From assembly GCA_002417975.1 (NCBI GenBank), contig DIDE01000061.1, positions 27,340 to 91,339 on the forward strand: a stretch of DNA of 64,000 bases, written 5' to 3'. The stretch is from Eggerthellaceae bacterium UBA5808. GTDB lineage: Bacteria > Actinomycetota > Coriobacteriia > Coriobacteriales > Eggerthellaceae. The notes under the pieces were generated by a model that ran no database searches, was not told the DNA's origin, and saw only the letters and a list, made by a program, of their open reading frames with translations. Below are positions 26,509-36,905 of the stretch, piece by piece. Both the position numbers and the translations under genes were made by a program. Position 1 is the first letter of the stretch. Every line of letters starts with the position of its first letter.

Positions 26509-27555
26509 TTAGTCGTTTAGCTTTTTCGCTAAAGAATGAAGTTTGTTTCTATTAGTTGGAAGCCAATTTGAATAAACGAAAATAATTGCATCTTTCTCAG
26601 TGATTTTCTGATACTTTTGTTTTTCTAATCCTTTAGGTGGTTGTTTACGTAGAAGCGGATGGTCTATGCCTAACCTTTTCTGAGACCACTGCGTATTGAA
26701 TAAACATTTAGTATCAATTGTCGAATTAATGAGTTGCCTAATGTCGCTATGATCGTTACAGGTGAATCTATTAGTGTATTTGTTACTATTGGTATTTTTA
26801 TTTTCCGCTGAATTGGATGAATGATTTATTTCATCATCGTTCTTAACTGCGCAGGGAAGTATAGTGCCAAGGACGGAATCTAGGCAATTTGACGAAGGTG
26901 TAAGAACACCAACTCCTGAATTATATTGTTGCGGGTGTTCGGTTGCCCATATTGAGCGTTCAACTGTTTGGCAGTACTGTTCTGTTTCCCTGCCGCAAAA
27001 GAGCCACACGGATTTTATTTGTTCGTCTGGATTTAACGCTGCAATGTCAGATTTATATTTAAGAATCGACTCTCCTAATCTTCCCTGTGGAAACCTTCTG
27101 CATAGCGAGTCCCCTCTACTGAACTTTGCATCGAAAATAAAATTATGTTTTGTGCCCAGCGCATCGCGGACTGATAAAAGATAATCAGGAGTCCAATACG
27201 ATGGCTTGTGATACTGAATACTTTTTTGAGAAGCAGATAAGCGATGAAGTGCGATATCATATTCTTCTGTTTCGTCACCGTAAATAACCGGTTGATAATA
27301 GAGACACACATGTGTGTTCTTCGAACATAAATGGTAAACCGTGGCAACTTGGTCTTCATTTTTAAAATATGGATTCTTAAGGCTGTAATGTGCTTTTATG
27401 ATTGGCTGTTTGTAGCGCATGTCCTCATGAAAATCATGTAGATTAAGCCATAATAGCAATTTGTAGAGTACATAGTATTCATAGAGTTTATCGGTTCTAA
27501 ATAGATGCAACGATAAGTTTTCATTTTCGAGCGTGGAATCACCAAAAAAATCCAA
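26509..27555 (-). pseudogene. C-terminal PD-(D/E)XK nuclease part of a split McrC-like (DUF2357/DUF524) protein
   Basis: About 348 codons encoding the nuclease half: PDYLLSV (Asp) ... HNFIFDAKFSRGD (Asp-x-Lys) is a PD-(D/E)XK core, with KLYEYYVLYKLLLWL at the start as in PF04411/PDDEXK_7 proteins. In intact relatives this follows directly on a DUF2357 domain in one polypeptide. Here the two halves overlap in different frames at a run of seven T on the coding strand (27544-27550). One more T would join W-I-F-F-G-D-S-T and restore a protein of ~810 residues. The TTG start for this fragment alone lies inside the lesion and has no ribosome-binding site, so I treat it as part of a frameshifted gene. 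Confidence 0.8.
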
Positions 27556-28790
27556 CGTTGCATAAGTTTAAAAAATACAGAGTACGCCTCAATTTCCTGA
27601 AAAACCTTTGAGTATTGGAGGGGCGCTGTAAAAGTAGGCTTAACGTTTGGTAATGCCTGACTATAGATTCGGTTTATTGCTTGAATACGTTTTAGTAATG
27701 GCTTAATTCGGTTGATGAAGGAAATATCTCTATCTTTATATTGAGTAATTACAGTTAAAGAGGGTAGGAAAAAACCAGGTTGGATTTTGCCCGATAAATC
27801 ATTTTCAATTGTTTGGAGCGAAGTAATTGCTCCTTCCAATGAGTTACGTAGCGTATTAGTTTTTCGTAAGACGGCTTGTATAAATCCAAGAATCAATCGG
27901 TTCTCATACGTATTAAAACTCTTAGCATTTTGGTTCGTCTTAATATATCTTGGCATATAGAAATTGTTTTGGTATTGTATCCCAGTTTTTGATTGCGTCT
28001 TTTCAAGAATATTTTCATTTTTAAGAAGCCATAATTGTTCTTTACAACCAAGCTTATGAACTTGATGGGGGGAAAGGCGAATTGGATGCTTAACGATACG
28101 ACAATATCGATGTGCTCTAAAAGCAGTAATATTTTCCTCATAGGTTGATGCTATTTTTTCGATGAGCTGTATAAGGGAAAGCATAGATTTTGGAGCATTT
28201 TTATTTAATGACCCTTCCAGGATTGAATACTGCTCGGAATTGCTTGTGCCTTGAGTAAACATCCAATTTAGTACAGTTCTGTTGCCGATATCTAAGAGTT
28301 CTTCTAGCATCTGAGTAATAAATTGGTGTTGCTCAGGCGTTTGACTTTGGCATGGGATATCCTGTGTTGTAAAAATGAATGGAGAGTCAGCAGAAGATTG
28401 AAATGTAACGCTAACTTGAATTCTGGCAAATCCATAAATAAGCGTGAATAATCTATCTTTGTATTTATCTATACAGAACGATGTTTTATAGAAAGGCTCT
28501 TTAGATGAATTCTTGACAGTTTGTTGTGCTTTAAGACTTATCTCATCAGAACCATTTACGCTTAGTTTACATTCAATGATTGGCGAGTTGGACTGAAAGA
28601 GCAAGGCAATACCGTACTGATAATTCTCCGACACAATTCCTTCGGTTGATGGAGAAATGTAATCAGGAAATGAAGAGTAGTCGTATAAAGAAAAATTTTG
28701 GGTACTCTTTTCAGAAGGACTAGTAAGTTGGATAATTCCTCTACGTTTTGATCTAAACGAAGTATTGGTAGAATCCATCGTTTTGTCCAT
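27396..28790 (-). pseudogene. N-terminal DUF2357 part of a split McrC-like protein
   Basis: The true sequence runs from about 28790 (ATG; alternatives 28796 TTG, 28778 ATG) to the T7 run at 27544. Beyond it the frame continues ~50 codons out of register to a stop at 27396. The DUF2357 features are RLSPHQVHKLGCKEQLWLL, the PRYIKTNQNAKSFNTYENRLILGF segment and the long helical part to FKLMQRW. It is the McrC-type partner of the AAA protein encoded immediately upstream, whose stop it overlaps. Known McrC subunits supply the nuclease of a type IV restriction complex. With the frameshift, the nuclease domain is cut off from its adaptor. Confidence 0.8.
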
Positions 28791-31353
28791 AATCAATCAT
28801 ACGGCTAAGTCGTTTTTGGGTTATTTCCATTGATGAACAATTATCTTTCAATTCTTCTAAGAGTTTTTCGATGTGCTCGTTAGCTCCTGAGATCATTGGA
28901 AGCACTTTTTGCGAAAAAGCGTAGTCAAGCGGTGCAAGCCCAGTATCTTTAGAGTCAATGTCCATAAGTTGTACAGCTGTAGAGATGTAATCTTTCATCA
29001 TTAATTGACTACGTGGCGATACTGGAAAATGATTTGAATTGCAAATATTTAAAAGATTAGAAAATTGTAGATAAATATCGGAAGGAATTTTGTTTGTATC
29101 ATTGTATCCAAAAATTTTTGTTAAGCGATTATACGAATAGGTATGAAATGGCTTGTTATCGGAGTGAGCGTCGTATAAGTTCTCACTAAAATCAAGTCGG
29201 GCTGGATCAAGCGTAATGACCCAACTCCGATCTAAAAATCTTTGTGATAAAAGTTCAGTTGTATGGTCGAAATTAACTGTTGCTAAAAATCTTACATAGG
29301 ACGGTAGATGCCATGTGCTATTGCCACCGAGAGGGATAGAAACTCCGTGGGAAGCGAAAGAGTCACATGCGTGCAGAAATGGTGACCAATAGTGTTCTAT
29401 TGGGCTTAGATTTGCTTCATCAAGAAGGAAAATATACGGAGGAATTGCATTAAGTTGGTCGTCCTCGTTTGCGAGAGCGTGCATCGCATCAAAAACGGTT
29501 GAATTTACCTTTTCGTATGTAGTGGTAAGAGGGCTATAGTAGCCAATATAGTCTTTATACGATGTCCAACCATTTTCGACATCTATTTCAGTAAAACGTG
29601 AAACTGGATCGTCTTCACTATACAGACCGAGGGCTTTAGCGAGGATATTGCATAAACTTGTTTTCCCTGTTCCAGGCTGTCCTGCAAATGTTGTTATATA
29701 ACCCTGCGTTAAACAGATCATGAAATTAATTATGTCATTACGCGTATAATCTCTCCCGGCGGTTTCGATTATTGCATCGCTAAGAGACGTAATAACATCA
29801 TTATCAGAAAGAGAACTTTCGTCTTGATCAGTTCTACGAAGAAGATTAATTGTTTGGGGAATTGTATCTTTGACTTTTGTGCCAGAAACAGCATCAACAA
29901 CTTTGTTCAGCAGTTTACTTTCAAGGAGTTTACTTGACATAGCTACATCATCATTAATACTATCTATAGTTTTGTTAATATTGGTTTCTAGATCTTTTTC
30001 CTTGTTTGAAAGATTTTCGTAGTCTTTAGCAGCGTTGTTAAGCTCTTTCTTTCTTTGCTCGATCTCCTGATCTAGTTTTTTAAGCTCGTCGTTCTTTTTG
30101 CTAAGTGCTTGATCCTGAATTTCACCAAACTGTTCTTCCGCTCTTTTTTTCTCCACTTGAGCGGTACTAATATCATTATTAATACGGGCTAGTGTATAGC
30201 GTGCTTCTTTTTGTTGATTCTCTAATGCGTCTAGGGATGCTTGTAGTTTTTGTTTCTCTTGCTCGACTTGCGCTCGCATTTGATCTTGAATAGTGCTGCT
30301 GTTAACCAATGCCTGCTTAATAGGAGAATCTGTTTGCGCAAGTATGCGCTTAATATCTTCAGGTTTTATCGAACTTGCAACAGTATCTAAGATATTCTTT
30401 GGTATTTTTGGAAACTTTTCTACGTTGGAAATAATCGATTCAAGACGATCTATTCGTGATGCATCAAAGTTGATCTGGTTTGTTGGGTCGGCATAGTTTC
30501 GTAATGTCTGCTTTAGATTCTTTTTTTGGCTTTTGCTAAGTTTTGTGATGCTCGTTGACTCATTAATTATACGACTAATGTATTCAAGTAATTTTGTATC
30601 GGGAAGCCAGTCGAGGCTATTACCAGAATCAAATAAAGGTTTTAAGCAAGTTTCATCAATGAATCTTGCGCGGATAGTATGATTTTTGTCTCTTAGCGGT
30701 AGGACATCTTTAATTTGCTCTGCATCGATTTTCAAGACATGGTAATCGTTTGATTCAATTGCACTAATGGTAATAGTGTTGTTGTCAGTCGAATGAGTGC
30801 TATAGATGAATGGACCATAATAAACCGGGTTATTAAAGGAGTCAGTTCGTTCAATTAAAATTGCTCGGCAAATAAGATTTTCTATTGGACTCTTAATAGG
30901 CAGAGGCTCTTTAATCGGATGCAAAAATGATACATCGTTATTTTCGAGAGACACTATTTGAATAAGCTCATGTGAATATGGATGTTTTGAAAAAGAGGTA
31001 AATTCTAGGTCTGATGTACCCTTCGAAAGAAGGGGATTAATCCTGAAACGATATTTTGAAGACAGCTCAACAGATGGTTCGTAATAATCATTGTGATCTA
31101 GATAATTTTTATTGATCTTTGCGATAACTATAGGCGTGTATTTCATTGCTATTTCATCTAATGGTATGTTTCCTAAAATAACGCCTTGAAAACATCCTGC
31201 ATTTGGAAAAATATCACTTTGGATTGGATGCCATCCAGATTGATCTTTGAGAAATTGAGGGTATACATAGCATGATTGACCAGTGACAGGGTATTCAACC
31301 CATGAAAGCAAATCAGAACCTAGACATTGTTCTGCCTCATCAACGGAGTCCAT
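28753..31353 (-). CDS. McrB-like AAA+ GTPase/ATPase with long coiled coil (CoCoNuT/McrBC-like defence)
   Basis: 866 residues. Residues ~1-300: beta-rich targeting region without recognised domain. Residues ~350-465: strongly charged heptad-rich coiled coil (EQEKQKLQASLDALENQQKE, KKNDELKKLDQEIEQRKKEL). Residues ~520-860: McrB-type AAA+ module with Walker A GQPGTGKTSL (~556), Walker B IFLLDEANLSPIEHYWSPFL, a sensor-1-like FLATVNFDHTTELLSQRFLDRSW and a C-terminal helical lid. Partner is the DUF2357-nuclease gene downstream. The coiled-coil plus McrB plus DUF2357/nuclease layout resembles CoCoNuT-type type IV restriction systems, thought to act on modified or structured nucleic acid. The start at 31353 is preferred because TTGGGGA precedes it. 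Confidence 0.85.
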   Translation of the reverse strand: MDSVDEAEQCLGSDLLSWVEYPVTGQSCYVYPQFLKDQSGWHPIQSDIFPNAGCFQGVILGNIPLDEIAMKYTPIVIAKINKNYLDHNDYYEPSVELSSKYRFRINPLLSKGTSDLEFTSFSKHPYSHELIQIVSLENNDVSFLHPIKEPLPIKSPIENLICRAILIERTDSFNNPVYYGPFIYSTHSTDNNTITISAIESNDYHVLKIDAEQIKDVLPLRDKNHTIRARFIDETCLKPLFDSGNSLDWLPDTKLLEYISRIINESTSITKLSKSQKKNLKQTLRNYADPTNQINFDASRIDRLESIISNVEKFPKIPKNILDTVASSIKPEDIKRILAQTDSPIKQALVNSSTIQDQMRAQVEQEKQKLQASLDALENQQKEARYTLARINNDISTAQVEKKRAEEQFGEIQDQALSKKNDELKKLDQEIEQRKKELNNAAKDYENLSNKEKDLETNINKTIDSINDDVAMSSKLLESKLLNKVVDAVSGTKVKDTIPQTINLLRRTDQDESSLSDNDVITSLSDAIIETAGRDYTRNDIINFMICLTQGYITTFAGQPGTGKTSLCNILAKALGLYSEDDPVSRFTEIDVENGWTSYKDYIGYYSPLTTTYEKVNSTVFDAMHALANEDDQLNAIPPYIFLLDEANLSPIEHYWSPFLHACDSFASHGVSIPLGGNSTWHLPSYVRFLATVNFDHTTELLSQRFLDRSWVITLDPARLDFSENLYDAHSDNKPFHTYSYNRLTKIFGYNDTNKIPSDIYLQFSNLLNICNSNHFPVSPRSQLMMKDYISTAVQLMDIDSKDTGLAPLDYAFSQKVLPMISGANEHIEKLLEELKDNCSSMEITQKRLSRMIDYGQNDGFYQYFV

Positions 31354-31521
31354 TAATAATCCCCAATTCATATTAGTAAAGCTAATTAAGCATGAATCAT
31401 ATTATGTAGCGTATATATAACATGTCTGAGTATAGTCCAAGAAAAAGATTTAGAGAGAAATTAGCTAACGGTAGCTATGAAGTAAATAAAATATTTTGCC
31501 TAGCTGGGAATTAAATGGTTC

Positions 31522-31543
31522 TGAGTCCCATTTATGGGACTCA
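31522..31543. promoter_or_regulatory. 22-bp palindrome upstream of cas3
   Basis: Arms TGAGTCCCAT (31522-31531) and ATGGGACTCA (31534-31543) with centre TT. Its core is the same as that of the 28-bp palindrome at 43013-43040, differing at only one symmetric base pair and the centre, so both are probably bound by one dimeric regulator. It falls in the 294-bp interval between the divergent McrB-like and cas3 genes. Confidence 0.7.
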
Positions 31544-31646
31544 TATAAGAATAATAATGGCTATACTTGTCCTTTATAAGGGGAGGGAAGAACATCAAGC
31601 CTGTTTTAGCGGGTCAACAATATTGGCTTATGATGCACTGATTGAT

Positions 31647-34556
31647 ATGTCAAAAAAAGTCCACAACAATGTAAAACAGAGTCAGTTAAGCACGGATAAG
31701 TGCGCCCCTTTTCTTTGGGCAAAAACAGATGGTGACAATTACGGAGCATTTTCACCTCTTTATGTTCACATGAGCGATACAGGCGAAGTTGCGCGACTTC
31801 TTTGGGAGGCGTGGATCCCTGAATCAATACAACAAATGCTAACGTCAATGACCGGTTCAGGTGTAGCGAGTGAATCATTGGTTATATGGATGGCAATGGT
31901 TCATGATATTGGTAAAGCAACACCTGCTTTTCAGTATAAAGTTCCGGTATTTGCTGAGCATGTAAAAGAACAAGGGCTTGATACCCTTGATGATCCTAAA
32001 TATGTATCGCATGCATTTATGGGACAAGTTATTTTGAACGACTGGCTTATGTCTATAGGTTGGGAATACGGCAATACTTATGCAACAGTTGTTGGAGGAC
32101 ATCATGGGGCACCGCCGACGATACCAGAACTAAATGAAATTACGCACAACATAGATACATATTTGGGCGATGACTGTTGGAAGCGAATAAGAAGTGATCT
32201 TTTACAGTATGCCTATAACTATTCAGGTATCGATCGTTTTCAGACAACGCTGTCGCATATTCCATTGTCGTCTTGCTTGCAGGTATTGCTAACTGGATTA
32301 GTAATTATGTCTGATTGGATTGCGTCAGACTCCGAGTATTTTCCTTGTACTGATAATGTATCAAATTATGCAAATTGTCAGATCAAAAAAACTGATTTTA
32401 AAAACCGTGCGGGCAGAGCATGGAAGTTTTTAAATCTTTCGGATGCATGGCATCCCGTTTGCGTTAAAGAAACTAATGATGAATTATTCTATCATCGATT
32501 TGCGATTACCTCATCTCCATATTCAGCTCAATGCGAGGCGCTTAATCTTGCTCGAAATATCAAAAAACCAGGATTAATGATTATTGAGGCCCCTATGGGC
32601 AGTGGGAAGACCGAAACATCCTTGTTGTGTGCAGAGATATTCGCCTCAAAGTATCATGAGGGAGGAATCGCATATTTTTTACCAACAATGGCAACATCAA
32701 ATGCAATGTTTACGCGTATAGAAAATTGGCTAAAGCATGTTCCTGATGCGCGAGGAAATAAACAGCAACAAACAGTATGCCTTGCTCATAGTAAATCGAG
32801 ATTAAATAAAGAATATGCATCTTTAAAGTCAGAAAAAAAGACGTCAGGAGCGAATAACTTCACTAGGACCTCAACGGCGTTAGATGACACCGCGCAACTC
32901 GAGGATATTATTGCGAATCCATGGCTCTGTGGTCGTAAACGGTGGCTATTATCCTCGTTTGTTGTTGGAACAGTTGATCAGCTGCTTATGGCGGCATTAA
33001 AAACGAGGCATGTTCAACTGCGACATTTAGGGCTAGCTGGAAAAGTTGTTGTTGTTGATGAAGTTCATGCGTACGATGCATACATGAGCGTATATCTTGA
33101 TCGTATTCTTGCATGGCTTGGGACCTACAATGTTCCTACGATAATGCTATCGGCTACACTTCCATCTTCCCGTCGCGATCAGTTAATGCGCGCGTATAGG
33201 GGAAGCACAGGACGAACTCGCAGCGCTGACCGTATTCAAGTATCTCCCTGCATGAACCCAAAAAGTCTAGTGTATCCACTTGTAAGCTATTGTTCGGCTG
33301 ATAGAGACGAAGCGCCTATGTATCGTAGATGCGAGAATAGTGGGCGCGTGCAACAAGTGATGATTGAGTATCTTGCTGATGATGATGAAACGCTCGTAAA
33401 GATGCTCAAAAATAGTATGTCAGATGGTGGTTGCGTTTGCGTGCTTCGGGACACTGTGAAACGAGCTCAGCAAACGTATGAGTTGCTAGTAAAAACAATG
33501 AATATTCCAATCAAACTGGTTCATTCGCGTTTTATATCTATTGATCGAGTAGCAAACGATAAAGAACTTCTAGATATGTTTGGGCCTGATAGTGAATGTC
33601 GACCGAAATCTTACATTGTTGTTGGGACTCAGGTTATTGAACAATCCTTGGATATTGATTTTGATTTGTTAATAACAGACATTGCCCCAGTGGACCTTCT
33701 GCTTCAGCGTATAGGTCGACTTCATAGGTGCCTACGTGGCGCAAATCAAAGTGATCGTCCTGTCAAGATGCAAAAACCTTGTTGCTATATTACAGGAATT
33801 ACTGATTGGAATGCGTCGCCTCCAACTATTGTTAAGGAAATTAAAAAGATATATCAACCTGCAATAATCTGGGAAACATTAGCTGCATTAGGTGAACAAA
33901 ACAAGTGTAAGAGATTTATATCACTTCCAGATGATATTGCGCCATTAGTCGACTGTGTTTATGAAGACAAATGTGCGATTCCTAAATCGTGGGAGGCGGA
34001 TGTTTTTAAGGCTAAAAAGACGATGAAAAATGAACGCTTTAAAAAGGAAAATAAAGCAAAAACATGGCTTCTTGATAAACCACGTCCTGAAGGCAAAGAT
34101 CTTACTAATTGGTTTCAGCAGGCATTTAGCATAGATGATGAGCAAGGAGCTCGGGCTACGGTACGTGATACTCAGCCGTCAATCGAAGTGGTTCTCGTAC
34201 AAGAGGCTGAAGGTGAAATTCAACTACTTCCTTGGGTTGAGCCTGAAAAGGAACAACGCTCATTAGGAAATGGGATGGTTGTACCTGATGACGACATGGC
34301 AAAAATAGCGGCTTCTTGTACAGTTTGTTTACCTCCTAGGCTATGTCTATGCGGCATTGCTGATCAAGTTATTGCTTATCTAGAGAAGCAATATGCATTG
34401 CCTGGATGGCAGGAATCAGCTTGGTTGAAAGGGGCGCTTCCGCTTGTGCTAGACATGGATTGTAAAGCAAAAATCACATGTTCAAATAGAACATTCATAT
34501 TGACATATTCAGTAAAAGAGGGGTTAATTTTGGGAAACGAGGATGAAAATGAGTAA
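31647..34556 (+). CDS. cas3: CRISPR-associated helicase/nuclease Cas3, type I-E
   Basis: About 970 residues. HD nuclease first: MVHDIGKATPAF gives the His-Asp pair (nt 31902-31907), HHGAPPT follows. SF2 helicase second: motif I EAPMGSGKTETSL (nt ~32590), motif II VVDEVHAYDAYM, motif III SATLPSSRR, motif VI QRIGRLHRC. The C-terminal domain ends near ...LILGNEDENE. It is recruited by Cascade to nick and degrade target DNA. The start is uncertain: the frame is open from ATG 31515, but that would place the palindrome 31522-31543 inside the coding region. I prefer ATG 31647 (SKKVHNN...FLWAKTDGDN), with 31557 also possible; none has a clear ribosome-binding site. Confidence 0.93.
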   Translation: MSKKVHNNVKQSQLSTDKCAPFLWAKTDGDNYGAFSPLYVHMSDTGEVARLLWEAWIPESIQQMLTSMTGSGVASESLVIWMAMVHDIGKATPAFQYKVPVFAEHVKEQGLDTLDDPKYVSHAFMGQVILNDWLMSIGWEYGNTYATVVGGHHGAPPTIPELNEITHNIDTYLGDDCWKRIRSDLLQYAYNYSGIDRFQTTLSHIPLSSCLQVLLTGLVIMSDWIASDSEYFPCTDNVSNYANCQIKKTDFKNRAGRAWKFLNLSDAWHPVCVKETNDELFYHRFAITSSPYSAQCEALNLARNIKKPGLMIIEAPMGSGKTETSLLCAEIFASKYHEGGIAYFLPTMATSNAMFTRIENWLKHVPDARGNKQQQTVCLAHSKSRLNKEYASLKSEKKTSGANNFTRTSTALDDTAQLEDIIANPWLCGRKRWLLSSFVVGTVDQLLMAALKTRHVQLRHLGLAGKVVVVDEVHAYDAYMSVYLDRILAWLGTYNVPTIMLSATLPSSRRDQLMRAYRGSTGRTRSADRIQVSPCMNPKSLVYPLVSYCSADRDEAPMYRRCENSGRVQQVMIEYLADDDETLVKMLKNSMSDGGCVCVLRDTVKRAQQTYELLVKTMNIPIKLVHSRFISIDRVANDKELLDMFGPDSECRPKSYIVVGTQVIEQSLDIDFDLLITDIAPVDLLLQRIGRLHRCLRGANQSDRPVKMQKPCCYITGITDWNASPPTIVKEIKKIYQPAIIWETLAALGEQNKCKRFISLPDDIAPLVDCVYEDKCAIPKSWEADVFKAKKTMKNERFKKENKAKTWLLDKPRPEGKDLTNWFQQAFSIDDEQGARATVRDTQPSIEVVLVQEAEGEIQLLPWVEPEKEQRSLGNGMVVPDDDMAKIAASCTVCLPPRLCLCGIADQVIAYLEKQYALPGWQESAWLKGALPLVLDMDCKAKITCSNRTFILTYSVKEGLILGNEDENE

Positions 34557-36249
34557 TGCTGAGTTCAATCTTATAGACAAACCATGGATAAGAGCAAGGT
34601 CGCTTAAAGGGGAAATCAAAGAATATTCTATTCTAGATATATTTGATCATGCGTCAGAATTGCAGTCAATGGCTAACGATTTGCCAACGCAAGATTTTGC
34701 TATCTTGCGTGTATTGCTAGCGATCTTTCAGCGGTCCCTTTCTCCTCTTGTCGATGACGATGATGATCCTGCCGAAGTTTGGGAAAGCTTATGGAATACT
34801 GCTACATTGCCAATGTCGGTAATACAACAGTATTTAAAAACATGGCATAAGAGATTTGACTTGCTTGATCCAGAAGTCCCATTTATGCAACTTTCAGGAA
34901 TGAAGACAAAGAACGGCAAGATCACAAGTGTAGAAAAAATAATTGCCGATGTGCCCGATAACAAACGACTGTTTGCCTTACGCAGTACAAACAACACAAA
35001 GCAAATATCAAATGCTGAAGCAGCACGTTGGGTGGTTCATACTCAAGCATTTGATACGGCTGGAATAAAAACAGGTGTTTTAGGTGATTCAAAGACTAAG
35101 AATGGAAAATATTATGGAGAAATATTGAGCTGGGGTGGTGCAATAGGGGGTGTATATATCGAGGGCGAAAACCTACATGAAACTTTACTGCTTAATCTTA
35201 TTTTGTGTGCCAATAATAACGATTATTATTCGATTTTTCCAGAGGATGATCTACCTTCATGGGAGCGAGACCCCGCACGATTAGAAAGCGATGAACGGGA
35301 TCCTTCGGGCCGAATTGATGTCTATACGTGGCAGTCACGGAGGATACTTCTTCATAGTGATAATGGAAAGGTTGATGGTGTAATACTTACGCATGGGGAT
35401 AGAATAACTTCTCAAAACAGGATGCTCATTGAACCGATGACGGGTTGGCGGCGGAGCGGGGCACAGGAAAAGAAATTGAAAGAACCCTTAGTGTACATGC
35501 CTGCAGAGCATCAACCTGATAAGGCACTTTGGAGAGGATTGGCGTCTTTACTTCCAACACAGACTGTTACAACGAAGAAGGGAAGTTCATATCTTGCCTC
35601 AGGGGTGGTTGAATGGCTGTGCTATCTTATTAGTCAAAATAGTATAAAAAAATGTGATATTGACCGTTTAATTGCAATTCATGCTGTTGGGTTTCAGTAT
35701 GGAGAAGATAATTCAAAATATATTGGCCTAATAAACGACAAGCTCAACATACATGCTAGTCTTCTTTCTCCATCAAGTTCAAAACTTACAGATCTTGCAT
35801 GCCAATGTGCTATAGACACAGATAAAGCAGTTTCTGCATTAGGTGGAATGGCAAGTAATCTTTGTTATGCCGCTGGTGGAAGCGATAAAACAGCTAAGGA
35901 TTCAAGGAATACAGTTAAAGCAGATGCTTATTTCGAAATAGATCAAGTGTTTCGAAGATGGCTTTTAACATTGCAAGAGGATATGTTAGGAAATAACAAC
36001 ATTCTTAATCAAGCACGTATATCGTGGCACAAGCAAGCATCATTACTTCTTTTAAAAATTGCTGATAGCTTAATAGAGAATGCTTCATCTTCTGCTTATG
36101 TTGGCCATAAAGTTCAAAAAAAAGGTTGGATGACGCTAGCAAAAGCCCAATCGATATTTATGAGAGATTTATTTACAGCATTGCCGCTTGCAAAAAAAGA
36201 AAACAGAAAAATTGAGGAGGAGACAGAATTAAATGACAGACATAAATGA
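34549..36249 (+). CDS. cas8e: Cascade large subunit Cas8e (CasA/Cse1)
   Basis: 566 residues. The family start FNLIDKPWIRAR...GEIKEYSILDIFDHA, LPTQDFAILRVLLAIFQRSL, and the central IEPMTGWRRSG, SSYLASGVVEWLCYL and HAVGFQYGEDNSKY segments match Cse1. In Cascade it reads the PAM and recruits Cas3. GAGG sits 7 bases before the ATG at 34549, which overlaps the cas3 stop; an ATG at 34543 is less well spaced. The stop overlaps cse2. Confidence 0.93.
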   Translation: MSNAEFNLIDKPWIRARSLKGEIKEYSILDIFDHASELQSMANDLPTQDFAILRVLLAIFQRSLSPLVDDDDDPAEVWESLWNTATLPMSVIQQYLKTWHKRFDLLDPEVPFMQLSGMKTKNGKITSVEKIIADVPDNKRLFALRSTNNTKQISNAEAARWVVHTQAFDTAGIKTGVLGDSKTKNGKYYGEILSWGGAIGGVYIEGENLHETLLLNLILCANNNDYYSIFPEDDLPSWERDPARLESDERDPSGRIDVYTWQSRRILLHSDNGKVDGVILTHGDRITSQNRMLIEPMTGWRRSGAQEKKLKEPLVYMPAEHQPDKALWRGLASLLPTQTVTTKKGSSYLASGVVEWLCYLISQNSIKKCDIDRLIAIHAVGFQYGEDNSKYIGLINDKLNIHASLLSPSSSKLTDLACQCAIDTDKAVSALGGMASNLCYAAGGSDKTAKDSRNTVKADAYFEIDQVFRRWLLTLQEDMLGNNNILNQARISWHKQASLLLLKIADSLIENASSSAYVGHKVQKKGWMTLAKAQSIFMRDLFTALPLAKKENRKIEEETELNDRHK

Positions 36250-36862
36250 GTGTGCAATATCGCCTAAATATGAATTGGAACAGTATGTATCAAAAAAAAT
36301 TACATTGATTCAAAAACTATATTTGTCGAAAGGTGGTAATTCGAACGCTTCACGAACCTTAGCAATGCTTCGGCGCGCCGTCTCTAAAAATCCCGGTTCA
36401 ATTCCTGATACTTGGGTAGTTGAATTTGAAGGAATGCCCAATTCTTTGGTTGGCAGAGGTGAAAATCCATCTCGAGGTGAATGGGCTATTCATGGCGCAA
36501 TGACGCTTTATGCAGTTCACCAACAGTCACTAAAAGTACCAATGTATCAAAGTGGTCGTGAGTATGATTTAGGCGCTTCGGTAAGGAAGCTAATGCAATG
36601 TGAAAATAAAAACAATGTTCCGGAGGGGGAAAGCAAGCTGCCAAGGCGTTTTTCCGCTCTAATGACGGTAGATTCACTGTCGGAAACATTATATTATGCG
36701 CGGCAGCTTATGCATCAACTTCGATCATGCTCAATACCCCTGGACTATGTGCGTTTTGCTGGACAGCTTTATGATATCCAAAATCCATATAAAGCAGACA
36801 GCGTAAAACTTGCATGGGGCCGTAGTTTTGAATATAGCGGAACAATTAATTCAACGAAATGA
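36233..36862 (+). CDS. cse2: Cascade small subunit Cse2 (CasB)
   Basis: 209 residues, helical and basic, with the Cse2 pattern ASRTLAMLRRAVSKNPGS near the start, EWAIHGAMTLYAVHQQS in the middle and RRFSALMTVDSLSETLYYARQLMHQLRSCSIPLDYVRFAGQLYDIQN toward the end. It forms the two-copy belly of Cascade that holds the R-loop. It overlaps cas8e by 17 bases. A GGAGGAG ribosome-binding site lies inside cas8e. Confidence 0.93.
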   Translation: MTDINECAISPKYELEQYVSKKITLIQKLYLSKGGNSNASRTLAMLRRAVSKNPGSIPDTWVVEFEGMPNSLVGRGENPSRGEWAIHGAMTLYAVHQQSLKVPMYQSGREYDLGASVRKLMQCENKNNVPEGESKLPRRFSALMTVDSLSETLYYARQLMHQLRSCSIPLDYVRFAGQLYDIQNPYKADSVKLAWGRSFEYSGTINSTK

Positions 36863-36905
36863 AATGCTCCTACAATAAAAATTATTTTGAGAAAAGGGTA
36901 TAAAA

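Noticed and set aside
31515..31646. Extending Cas3 to the first in-frame ATG at 31515
   Set aside because: It would place the operator-like palindrome in coding sequence and adds a non-conserved N-terminus; kept only as an alternative.
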